DNA of 41,503 bases from Methanocorpusculum sp. GTDB lineage: Archaea; Halobacteriota; Methanomicrobia; Methanomicrobiales; Methanocorpusculaceae. Under the pieces are notes generated by a model. The model was not told where the DNA came from. It did no database searches and saw only the letters and a program-made list of their open reading frames with translations. Location: positions 11,307 through 52,809 of the forward strand of contig JAUNXT010000001.1 of assembly GCA_030539655.1 (NCBI GenBank), in the 5' to 3' direction. Shown here one piece after another: positions 18,177 through 26,053 of this stretch. The position numbers were made by a program, and so were the translations under genes. The first letter of the stretch is position 1; every line of letters starts with the position of its first letter.

Positions 18177-18196
18177 ATTTCTGTTTTTCTTTTTTG
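18177..18196 (+). terminator. T-tract terminator after the 82-residue protein gene
   Basis: ATTTCTGTTTTTCTTTTTTG follows the stop codon directly. Two T runs with no strong stem are typical of archaeal U-tract termination. Confidence 0.55.
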
Positions 18197-19685
18197 GCCG
18201 GGTGCGGCTCGGTGTTCTTTTGTGTGGGCCCCATTTCTTATATGGTGTATACCTCTGTGTTCCCTGAAATGGTCTGTTATTCCGGGTATTTTTCCAATTC
18301 ATTTTGTATAGCATTATGTGGTTTATTTGTTATGTGTTTTTGGTTATGTCGACTGTACCCTCTGGCAGATTTGGAACTATTTGCAGTGTTCTGCTTGTTT
18401 TTGAGTGCTTTCTCTTTCTGTATGCAGTTTTTGGAAAAACCCTGCATCTTTCTCTTTCTGAATGTTTCTGTCAATGATCTGCGGGTGTTTGGGGTAATAG
18501 AGGGTATGCTGGCCGGTAAAATCCGGTACATCTGTTATTGTTCGGGGGTTTGTGAAGCTGTGTCCGTGGGATTTTTCTGTTCACTCTGTCTCCTTTTTTC
18601 TCTATCTCCGTATCGTGAGGTATTTACCCGGTTTAATCTCATTTTCAAGATGTATACTATCGAGGGGGGAGCTGCCAGGTATGCGGGGATAGATGCTGTA
18701 TCCGTATGTGTGTGCATGGTGATTCGCTCGGAGGTTTAGTCTGATTTTCATGTTTGACTCCGTATTTGCCAGGCAAAAATGACTCTTCTGCTTTTGAACA
18801 GCTGCTTTCTTTTTTAACTCTGAAACACACTCCAAACCCGGTTTTCAGGGGCAATTCAGGCTGGAATCTCCCGGTGTGTTACATCCTTATCATCTCAGTT
18901 GATACCTGAATACATTTGATTCCGGGTTGAAAAAGGGCTGTGGCGGTATCTATTTTTTTTGCTGCAGTCTTCTTTATGCGTAGTTCCTCATGTCAGGCGG
19001 CCTGAAATCCTGGTTGGCAGACGGTGGGATTTGGTAAACAGAGGGGTTTCAAAACCCGGATCCTTGAGTCAGCAGGTCGGGGTAAATAGTTTGATTCTCC
19101 CTTCAAATGGGAAATGCATGTTGTATCAGAGATTTTTGGAATCTCCCTGGAAAATATGTTTCATCTCTTCTTCTCAGGGAATCCGGTTTTGGTTTGGGAG
19201 AATCTTGTCTGCAGCAAATGCTTTTCCTTAATTTCCAAAGGTGTCTCATTCCCTTTCCTTTGATGATGGTTTTATCTTTTGGATTTAGTCGGGCAGTCGT
19301 TTGGATAATTTTTATCCTGATGTTTTTTTTTCGGTGTCCTTATGGTTTCCTCTCTGCAGGTCTTGTTCAGTTGTGGGTCGGTTATTGTTTTTGAGTTCAG
19401 TCTCCTTTTCAATCATGATTTTTCTTTGGTCTGCCGAAAAACAGGCCTTCATATCGGGATTTTAAAGCCATTTCTGATAGTGGGTGGAGTATTCCATCGT
19501 CTGAAGATTTGATTATCTCTATTTTCGTTTATTTGCCTGTTCCCTTTTTCAGAATATGCACTGTCTCTCATCAGCAGCCCCGGATACCCGGATTTTTCTG
19601 AAAAATTATGAAAACTTCAATTTTGCATTTATTTTTAAAAATAAGCTCATTTATTGGATATTTTAGATCCTTATAAATGCCCTGG
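18197..19685. other. Long T-rich intergenic stretch with no supported gene
   Basis: About 1.5 kb shows no convincing coding region. The plus strand is visibly T-rich with G over C, so plus-strand frames translate as artificial-looking hydrophobic, cysteine-rich strings, and minus-strand frames are short. Small stems are present, such as GGGTTTCAAAACCC, GAGATTTTTGGAATCTC and TCCCTTCAAATGGGA. It could be a decayed minus-strand gene, a non-coding RNA locus, or sequence shaped by its position beside the dif-like site. I see no repeat array, tRNA or insertion-sequence ends in it. Confidence 0.6.
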
Positions 19686-19687
19686 TA

Positions 19688-19715
19688 ATTTCGCATAATA
19701 TGTATTATGCGAAAT
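19688..19715. other. dif: dif-like Xer recombination site
   Basis: The site has two 11-bp arms, ATTTCGCATAA and TTATGCGAAAT, around a 6-bp centre TATGTA. This is the exact 11-6-11 layout of XerC/XerD targets. Compared with Escherichia coli dif (arms GGTGCGCATAA and TTATGTTAAAT), the left arm shares CGCATAA plus one more base, and the right arm matches at 9 of 11. The whole palindrome extends to 19686-19717 with 15-bp arms. It ends 28 bp before the xerA ATG. The position near a TATA-like TTATTATAAGG (19718 on) means it could instead be, or also be, an operator for xerA. Confidence 0.7.
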
Positions 19716-19743
19716 TATTATAAGGTGTGGGGTCCAATATAGT

Positions 19744-20685
19744 ATGTTAGCTATGGCAGAAGTGCGGAGAACGTTCAGTTCCTGGATTCCAAGGTACATC
19801 AGCAGCCTTCAGACCAAGAACTATTCGGCAAATACCGTGGAGGCATATGAACGTGTGCTGAAACTGTTTGCGAGGTATGAGATGTACCTCAAAGAAAATG
19901 ACGGAGAACTTCCTGCAGCTACTGTGGATTTTGAGGACAAAACCCTTGGAGCAGATATAGATGTGACTTCTCTGGATATTGTTGATTTTTTTACGCTTAT
20001 CAGAAATGAACGTCATTTATCAGCGTCAAGTATCCATCAGTACGATTCGGCTTTATCCTCATTCTACCAGTATTTGATTAAACAGGACGTTTTATCGGCG
20101 AATCCGATGGATAAAATTGATAGGCCGAAGATTAAAGACCGGGAGCTTAAGTACCTGCGTCACCAGCAGGTTATGGAGTTCATCTCCTCTTTGAAAAATC
20201 CCCGTGATTCTCTCCTGGTGCGGACAATTTATGCGACCGGAATGCGTGTTTCCGAGGTTTGTGAAATGAAAATTGAACACATTGATTTTAACGAGGAAAC
20301 AATACGTGTTCGTGGAAAAGGAGGCAAAATAAGGGTTGTTTTCTGTGATTTTGACACCCTTAATATGATTCGGAAACACGTCGGGGAGAGGAAAACCGGC
20401 TTTGTTTTCGAAGGACGCGGAGGGGCTGCTTTATCTCCAAGGACAGTGCAGCACGTCTTTAATCTCTATGCTCCGGAGGGTATTACTCCGCATAAAATCC
20501 GCCACAGCTATGCCAGTGAGCTGTACCGCAGATCCCATAATATCCGTGTTGTTCAGGAAAATCTCGGACATACGTCGATTAAAACCACTGAAATCTATGT
20601 CCACACGGACCTTGATGAGAGAAGAGAGGCATATCACCAGTACTTCCCGCTTGCAAATAACGGTCCGGAATCAGTTGCGAAGTAA
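19744..20685 (+). CDS. xerA: Tyrosine recombinase XerA/XerC-D type
   Basis: The 313-residue protein is a complete Xer recombinase, which resolves chromosome dimers by recombination at dif. The N-terminal SAM-like core-binding domain spans about 10-115 (NYSANTVEAYERVLKLF, SASSIHQYDSALSSFYQYL). The catalytic domain carries R168 (ATGMRVSE), K192 (RGKGGKIR), H250 and R253 (PHKIRHSYASE), H276 (ENLGHTSIKTTEIY) and the nucleophile Y285. All expected catalytic residues are present. The start is ATG at 19744, with another ATG 9 bp on. The dif-like palindrome lies just upstream, and a DUF5806-like gene follows by 55 bp. It could also be a mobile-element integrase, but no element is visible around it. 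Confidence 0.93.
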   Translation: MLAMAEVRRTFSSWIPRYISSLQTKNYSANTVEAYERVLKLFARYEMYLKENDGELPAATVDFEDKTLGADIDVTSLDIVDFFTLIRNERHLSASSIHQYDSALSSFYQYLIKQDVLSANPMDKIDRPKIKDRELKYLRHQQVMEFISSLKNPRDSLLVRTIYATGMRVSEVCEMKIEHIDFNEETIRVRGKGGKIRVVFCDFDTLNMIRKHVGERKTGFVFEGRGGAALSPRTVQHVFNLYAPEGITPHKIRHSYASELYRRSHNIRVVQENLGHTSIKTTEIYVHTDLDERREAYHQYFPLANNGPESVAK

Positions 20686-20740
20686 TTTATAGGATGTGTA
20701 ATAAACTATATGATGCTATACAACAATTTGGTGCCCTACT

Positions 20741-21745
20741 ATGAGTGAAGAATATCAAAATCCCGAAAACCCGGCAGCAGTCTCGCTGCCTGAAAAGAAA
20801 GAGACTGACATGATTTCTTTGCCTGCAGAAACAGTGGAAGGTGACACTTCTGCTCCTGTCTCTTTTGAGAACAGTCCGTCAGATAACCCCGCAGAGGTAC
20901 CCGCTGTCTTAGATAACCACCCGACTGACGGCCCGTCTGATGAGATGCATGGAGCAGATACTCCGGTCGAAGATACCGTCTCCAATGTATCCTCTGACGC
21001 CGTTTCCGCAAAAACAGCTCCGGAAGAACAGCCGCAAACCGATGTTCCCGTGGATAGGGATGATTATTTCACCGAAGAGCCGCCGAGACTCAAATACTAT
21101 GATGAGTCGGCGCGGCAGGATGAGATTAACAAATATAAGAAGTTTAAAAAGGTCGACGGCGCAACCTACCGGAAAGTGAATGTGTTTCTCAGGAAACGTA
21201 CCTACATCACGGCAAGAGAATGGGCGATTGCCCGTCTTTGTGCCGATTTCAAAACCCCGTACGGTTCTGAGATGACCTTTATCGGAGAGCATCTCCCCGA
21301 GCTCTGCCCCTTCATGGAAGAGACCTATTCACCCCAGGCAGTCAATCAGGCACGTGCCTCATTTAAGCGGAAGGTCAGAAAGTCCGCGGCAACGTTCCTC
21401 TACGGTGCAATGTGTGGATTTTTCACCCCCGAAGAGCTTGACGACATTCTCTTTGAAGCAAATGAAGTATCCAAGTTCTTCCTCGAAATCGAAGGGACAT
21501 CTCTTGAACTTGATGACGAAATTGAAATCGAGGATAAGATTTCAGGCATCATGAAAAAATTAGGTGACTCTGCCCGTATTCTTCTGAAAAACAGAACGGA
21601 TGATGAGACGACTTCCGAAGATGAAGAGGATGAGGAGGAGGTTGATGTTGTCGAGGTTGAGGAGCCGGTCTCATTCAAAGACTCCGCAGCAGCTGCATCC
21701 GGTGATGTACCGACTTCTCCCCACTCCGGTACCGACCAACCATAA
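20741..21745 (+). CDS. DUF5806-like protein with acidic disordered ends
   Basis: The 334-residue protein has three parts. Residues 1-110 are low complexity, rich in P, E, D, S and T, and probably disordered. Residues about 120-290 form a conserved helical core (KKFKKVDGATYRKVNVFLRK, TAREWAIARLCADFKT, FIGEHLPELCPFM, PQAVNQARASFKRKVRKSAATFLYGAM) that I recognise as the archaeal DUF5806 type. The C-terminus is highly acidic (DDETTSEDEEDEEEVDVVEVEE). There is no signal peptide or membrane segment. The function is unknown. It sits between xerA and glmM on the same strand. The TAREW and core-helix segments look like a DNA- or protein-binding helical domain, but this is a guess. The family assignment is from memory. 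Confidence 0.7.
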   Translation: MSEEYQNPENPAAVSLPEKKETDMISLPAETVEGDTSAPVSFENSPSDNPAEVPAVLDNHPTDGPSDEMHGADTPVEDTVSNVSSDAVSAKTAPEEQPQTDVPVDRDDYFTEEPPRLKYYDESARQDEINKYKKFKKVDGATYRKVNVFLRKRTYITAREWAIARLCADFKTPYGSEMTFIGEHLPELCPFMEETYSPQAVNQARASFKRKVRKSAATFLYGAMCGFFTPEELDDILFEANEVSKFFLEIEGTSLELDDEIEIEDKISGIMKKLGDSARILLKNRTDDETTSEDEEDEEEVDVVEVEEPVSFKDSAAAASGDVPTSPHSGTDQP

Positions 21746-21781
21746 CCTATTTTTTAAAAGACCACTGATATACTATACACT

Positions 21782-23158
21782 ATGGCACTGCAAAAACTTG
21801 AAAAAACCTATTTCGGTACAAACGGCGTTCGCGGAGTCAGCGGGAAAGACATGAACCCGGGATTTGCGCTCGGAATAGCCGAAGCGTACGGAACTCTTCT
21901 GGGCCCCGGAAAAACCGTCGGCCTTGGAATGGATACAAGAACATCAGGGCCTTCACTTGGCGCTGCCGTAAAGGCAGGGCTTAGTGCGTGCGGCTGCAAT
22001 GTTATTGATTTCGGGATTCTTCCAACCCCTGCGCTGCAGTATCTTATTCTCTCAAAGAAACTTGACGGGGGTGTGATGATTACTGCCTCTCACAATCCTC
22101 CGGAGTACAACGGTATCAAGCTGATAGAGGCCGACGGTACGGAAATGGGAGATGAACGGACCATCGAGGTTGAGCAGATTTATATTAACGGACAAAAGAA
22201 ACTGGCAGACTGGGACAAACAGGGTCAGTTGTCCGGGGATTCAGAGGCATACAGACTTTATATCGATGCGATTGTATCAGCTGTACCGGCAGGTGTCGGG
22301 GAAGGTTTTACAATCGCAATCGATCCCGGAAACGGGGCTGCCTGCAGAACCTCTCCGGAGATTTTCAGGCGTCTTGGCTGCAGTGTCGAGGTTGTAAACC
22401 CCGGGTTTGACGGCACATTTCCGGGACGGCTTCCGGAGCCTTCGGAAGAAGGGCTGCGCAGTCTTTCAGCTGCGGTTGTTAAGTCCGGTGCGGCATTTGG
22501 GATAGCTCACGACGGGGATGCAGACCGTGCTGTCTTTGTTGATGAGAAAGGACGGTTCATCGATGGAAACATTGCTCTCGCCCTTCTTGCCTCATATTAT
22601 GCGGAACAGCAGCCGGGTGGAGAGATTGTAACCCCTCTTAGTTCATCCGGTGTAATCGAGGCTGCTGGAGCTGAGTTCGGCTGCTCCACGCTTTACACCG
22701 TTGTCGGAAGCCCCTATGTTGCCAGGACGATGCGTGAAGAGCTTGCGGCAGGCCGTAACGTCATCATCGGAGGCGAGGGAAACGGCGGGGTCATCTATCC
22801 GAAGCATCAGTTCTGCCGTGACGGCGGCATGTCCGGAGCGGTCCTACTGGCATTACTTTCCGCGCGGAAGGTGCCCTTATCCTCACTGATTGAAAAGCTT
22901 CCAAAGTACACTATGTATCAGGAAAAGCGTACCACATCGAGGGCAAAGGAGATAACAGAACACATGAAGGACTACTTCAAAGATCTTCCGATGGACACCC
23001 GTGACGGCATCCGGATTACAAAAGGCAGGGCATGGGCCTTAATCCGTCCGTCGGGGACTGAGCCGCTTATCCGCATCTATACCGAGTCCCGTGATGCATC
23101 TGAAGCAAAAGAGCTGATGGGTGAAATCCTTTCGGAGATTACACCTTTCCTGACATAA
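21782..23158 (+). CDS. glmM: Phosphoglucosamine mutase / phosphohexomutase
   Basis: The 458-residue alpha-D-phosphohexomutase is of the archaeal GlmM type, interconverting glucosamine-6-phosphate and glucosamine-1-phosphate for UDP-GlcNAc synthesis. The phosphoserine is S103 in TASHNPPEYNG, the metal-binding loop DGDADR is at 244-249, the sugar-binding motif is GGEGNGG, and the phosphate-binding loop is RPSGTEPLIRIYTE near the C-terminus. Some relatives act mainly on phosphomannose, so substrate preference is uncertain. The ATG at 21782 follows a TATA-like TTTTTAAAAG by about 30 nt. The 3' end overlaps the convergent NTPase gene by 20 bp. Confidence 0.93.
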   Translation: MALQKLEKTYFGTNGVRGVSGKDMNPGFALGIAEAYGTLLGPGKTVGLGMDTRTSGPSLGAAVKAGLSACGCNVIDFGILPTPALQYLILSKKLDGGVMITASHNPPEYNGIKLIEADGTEMGDERTIEVEQIYINGQKKLADWDKQGQLSGDSEAYRLYIDAIVSAVPAGVGEGFTIAIDPGNGAACRTSPEIFRRLGCSVEVVNPGFDGTFPGRLPEPSEEGLRSLSAAVVKSGAAFGIAHDGDADRAVFVDEKGRFIDGNIALALLASYYAEQQPGGEIVTPLSSSGVIEAAGAEFGCSTLYTVVGSPYVARTMREELAAGRNVIIGGEGNGGVIYPKHQFCRDGGMSGAVLLALLSARKVPLSSLIEKLPKYTMYQEKRTTSRAKEITEHMKDYFKDLPMDTRDGIRITKGRAWALIRPSGTEPLIRIYTESRDASEAKELMGEILSEITPFLT

Positions 23159-23645
23159 AATACACTATTTTTTCCGGGATAAAGTCCCGGTTTTCTTTTG
23201 TTACGGTAAGAAGGATAATATCGTCCCGTGTCCTCACTGCATCCAGAAATTCGGTTTTTTTGTTCCGGATAACACCAAGGACAGGTGTTGTACCATTGAG
23301 TATTTCAAGGACGGTCTGCTGAAACGTTTTTGCATCCGATTCCAGAAAGCCCAGTTCATCCATGAGGATGAGTTTTGCAGGACGCCTCAGAAGGGACGAG
23401 CCGTAGGTGTCAAAGATTTCCGGATATGCCTCCCTTTTATCCGGCATCCGGTGTGCCGCTTTTTGTCCGTCTTCAGGCCGCATCTCTGCCGGGTACAGCA
23501 TAACATCAGAGCTTCCGTCCTCTTTGAAGTTTGCACCTGCTGTCCGAAAACCCCCGGGTGTTACATTCAGCATCAGAACCGCTTTGCTAATCACTGTACT
23601 TTTTCCGATTCTGATGTCTCCTGTCAGGAAGATGTGTTTTTTCAT
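23139..23645 (-). CDS. THEP1-family NTPase
   Basis: The 168-residue protein is a small P-loop NTPase of the THEP1 (nucleoside-triphosphatase, COG1618) family. Walker A GDIRIGKST is at residues 9-17 and Walker B is LILMDELGFLE. A TPGGFRTAG segment near residue 30 matches the family GF.T pattern. Characterised archaeal and bacterial members hydrolyse ATP and GTP slowly, and the cellular role is unclear. It converges with glmM, with 20 bp overlap at the 3' ends. It lies 103 bp downstream of the cyclo-ligase gene on the same strand, so co-transcription is possible. Confidence 0.87.
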   Translation of the reverse strand: MKKHIFLTGDIRIGKSTVISKAVLMLNVTPGGFRTAGANFKEDGSSDVMLYPAEMRPEDGQKAAHRMPDKREAYPEIFDTYGSSLLRRPAKLILMDELGFLESDAKTFQQTVLEILNGTTPVLGVIRNKKTEFLDAVRTRDDIILLTVTKENRDFIPEKIVYFMSGKV

Positions 23646-23748
23646 TTGCTGTAGTTATGTATTTACGGCAGATACAATGAGTTTTTCGGCATGCACGCCG
23701 GGTTAAAAAAGAGTTGATGGATATAGGCAGCCGGTACGCTGAGGAATC

Positions 23749-24303
23749 CTAACATCTGATTATCTCATCTTCTGTGACAATTTCATCCATCCGGACATCA
23801 AAAACATCAGAGGGAACCCTCTCTGCTTCCTGAGAGGAGAATGCAGCACCTATCTTTTTTACCTGCTGGTTTTCTGCAAGGAATCTGTCATAATATCCGG
23901 CACCGTATCCGAGTCTGTTACCCCTGCGGTCAAAGCCAACCATGGGGAGGACCACACACTCAACGCTGCTTCCGGAGATTGGAATCTCTGCGGAAATTGG
24001 TTCCGGAACGTTAAAGGTTGAACACTCCAGATTTTTCGTATCTTCTATGACAGAAAGCCGGAGTGTATGTGTTTCGCGTTCAATAATCGGGAGAACAACG
24101 GTTTTACCTGCGGCTATCAGCTGTTCGATGAACAGCATTGTATCAGCTTCCGGCTCCTTTGGAGCGTACGCCATGATGACAGAATAACCTGCAGTCTCTT
24201 CAAAGAGCTTTTTGCAGATGGAGCGGCTTTTCTCCGCCCGAAGCGTTTCGGACATTGCGGCACGCCGCTCTTTTAACACAGCCCGTAAGGTTGCCTTATC
24301 CAT
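23749..24303 (-). CDS. 5-formyltetrahydrofolate cyclo-ligase family protein
   Basis: The 184-residue protein has the length and motifs of MTHFS/5-FCL, which uses ATP to convert 5-formyl-tetrahydrofolate to methenyl-tetrahydrofolate. The N-terminal KERRAAMSETLRAEKSRSI, AYAPKEPEADT, and the phosphate-binding loop with GYGAGYYDRF from residue 132 are all present. Methanogens of this order use tetrahydromethanopterin as main C1 carrier, so the true substrate may differ or a small folate pool may exist. The gene begins 14 bp after the pyrophosphatase stop on the same strand, which suggests one transcription unit. Confidence 0.9.
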   Translation of the reverse strand: MDKATLRAVLKERRAAMSETLRAEKSRSICKKLFEETAGYSVIMAYAPKEPEADTMLFIEQLIAAGKTVVLPIIERETHTLRLSVIEDTKNLECSTFNVPEPISAEIPISGSSVECVVLPMVGFDRRGNRLGYGAGYYDRFLAENQQVKKIGAAFSSQEAERVPSDVFDVRMDEIVTEDEIIRC

Positions 24304-24317
24304 CGTATTTACCCGAT

Positions 24318-25937
24318 CTAACGCATCTCAAGAATTCTTCCAAACCTTGGAACGAAGTCCTTTTTCCGTGAGACAACGCCCGGGAGATGAACTGGTGTGT
24401 TCCAGTGAAGGGATGTGGAAAGCGCCATATCCTCCGATGCCGCAAACATGTCTGAACCCATATCTGCGATGCTCGTATAAAGTGCCGCGTAGATGTCCGG
24501 CGCATCTGCCCCTTTTATCTTCTCATTCAGAGCCGCATAAATATCATCACTGTGCTCACGTGCATACTCATATGACGGGGTCAGAATCTGGGCGATGACC
24601 ACTCGTTTTGAGGCAAGCGTAAACTCCTTGGTATCACGTTCGAGCAGTTCTCCCTGGGATACACCGGATAATGCCATTCCCTCGCTGATGAGTTCTTTGC
24701 TGTAGGACTCTGTATTCACCTGTGCGATATCTGCAAGTACCGCTGCCGCCTTTTTGTCAGCATCTGTGGTCGTTGACATCTTAAGGCCAAGCGTATCAGA
24801 AATGATTCCTGAAAGGAGAATGCCTGCAGTACATCTGTCGGGTGTTACTCCCGCCTCAAAGAAGCGGCTTGCAATAATTGTTGAGGTGGAGCCGACCGGT
24901 TCCATCGTGAAACGAATCGGTTTTAGAGTCGACATTGCTCCGAGGCGGTGATGGTCGATGATTTCAATCACATCTGCGGTCTCAATACCGTCCACCGCCT
25001 GACTGTATTCGTTGTGGTCTAAGAGAATCACGGATTTTGCCGCGTTATCCATCAGTGAGTTGCGGGCGACGTTTCCGAGGAGTTTTCCCTCGTCATCGAC
25101 CACACAGGCGGTACGGTATCGTGTCCCTGAAACAACCTGTTTTACATATTCCACTGTGTCATTCATCCGGACCGTCGGAACATCAGTGGCCATCATAGTG
25201 CCTGCAGGAAGGGTTAAATGAATCATCTTTGCCGTACCAAAGGCGTCCGCGTCGGTTCCAATCAGTGTCACATTCTTTTCCTTTGCGGCAGATATGACCC
25301 GCTCCCCGATTGGTGCTGAGTCAGCAATAATGAGGGCCGCAATCCCCGCGGATATTAATGCGAGCTGTGTCGGTTCATCATCACCCACGACCGCGATATC
25401 TTTGCTTGTTATGCGGGAGAGGATAACGTGCAGGGCATCGATTGAGATGTAGACCGAACCTTCTAAAATCTCCTGGGATTTTACAAACACCTTCCCGTGC
25501 AAAATCCGTGCCAGTGCATCGACTTTGATGGGGGAGACGGAGAGTGTTTCCATTTTTGTGTTGGAGACATAGGCTCTTGCAAGACCGTGTTCCGAGATAA
25601 GCCCGGTGAGTTTTCCGTTTTCATCGGTAATCGGGAGGTTTCGCAAATTGTTTTTATCCATCAGTTCGATGACATCAAAGGCAGGAGTTGATGCGAGCGC
25701 GCTTTCATGATGGGTATTTTTCAGGTCGGACACCGATGGCTCCACATTCATAATCAGAGCAGGCTCTTCTGCTCCGAACTTCTTCAGTGCATATTCCGAC
25801 TCGGCGTTTAGCTTTCCGCAGACGGCGGGAATGTAGGTATTTCCCCCGTTCCGGTTCAGAAATGCAGCATATCCGATTGCGCTGCAGACCGAATCCGTGT
25901 CAGGGTGTTTATGTCCTAAGATATAGATGTTATTCAT
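24318..25937 (-). CDS. ppaC: Family II (Mn/Co-dependent) inorganic pyrophosphatase with CBS-DRTGG insert
   Basis: The 539-residue protein hydrolyses pyrophosphate. The DHH domain begins LGHKHPDTDS (H9, D13, D15 as metal ligands). It is interrupted by a regulatory insert made of a CBS motif (about 85-125), a DRTGG domain (about 150-245) and a second CBS motif (about 247-300). The DHH domain then resumes with LLDHNE and EIIDHHRLG, and the DHHA2 domain forms the C-terminus with the KKDFVPRFG-type substrate-binding end. Such inserts bind adenine nucleotides and control activity, so activity should respond to AMP/ADP/ATP (family knowledge). It is first in a run with the cyclo-ligase and THEP1 genes. 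Confidence 0.94.
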   Translation of the reverse strand: MNNIYILGHKHPDTDSVCSAIGYAAFLNRNGGNTYIPAVCGKLNAESEYALKKFGAEEPALIMNVEPSVSDLKNTHHESALASTPAFDVIELMDKNNLRNLPITDENGKLTGLISEHGLARAYVSNTKMETLSVSPIKVDALARILHGKVFVKSQEILEGSVYISIDALHVILSRITSKDIAVVGDDEPTQLALISAGIAALIIADSAPIGERVISAAKEKNVTLIGTDADAFGTAKMIHLTLPAGTMMATDVPTVRMNDTVEYVKQVVSGTRYRTACVVDDEGKLLGNVARNSLMDNAAKSVILLDHNEYSQAVDGIETADVIEIIDHHRLGAMSTLKPIRFTMEPVGSTSTIIASRFFEAGVTPDRCTAGILLSGIISDTLGLKMSTTTDADKKAAAVLADIAQVNTESYSKELISEGMALSGVSQGELLERDTKEFTLASKRVVIAQILTPSYEYAREHSDDIYAALNEKIKGADAPDIYAALYTSIADMGSDMFAASEDMALSTSLHWNTPVHLPGVVSRKKDFVPRFGRILEMR

Positions 25938-26053
25938 TGGGTGGTTTCCTGTGGTTATTATATTGGTCTGTATATATGGGTGCTGCTACGAGATAAGAGT
26001 TTGCGGAGATGATGATTATTAATAGAAAGAAATTGATATCTTAGCACACGCAA
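25938..26053. promoter_or_regulatory. Divergent promoter region, pyrophosphatase and ion permease
   Basis: The 116-bp gap is AT-rich in the middle. GGTTATTATATTGG and GTATATATGGG (about 25953-25981) can serve the minus-strand pyrophosphatase gene, and ATTATTAATAG (about 26015-26025) lies about 30 nt before the permease ATG. No palindromic operator was noticed. Confidence 0.4.

Noticed and set aside
18194-18739. 181-codon plus-strand open frame in the T-rich gap
   Set aside because: It starts at TTG with no ribosome-binding site, and its hydrophobic, cysteine-rich translation is what random T/G-rich DNA gives. No family features.
19744-20685. xerA as integrase of an integrated element
   Set aside because: No tRNA target, no attachment-site duplication, and housekeeping genes on both sides. 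The adjacent dif-like site favours a chromosomal Xer role.
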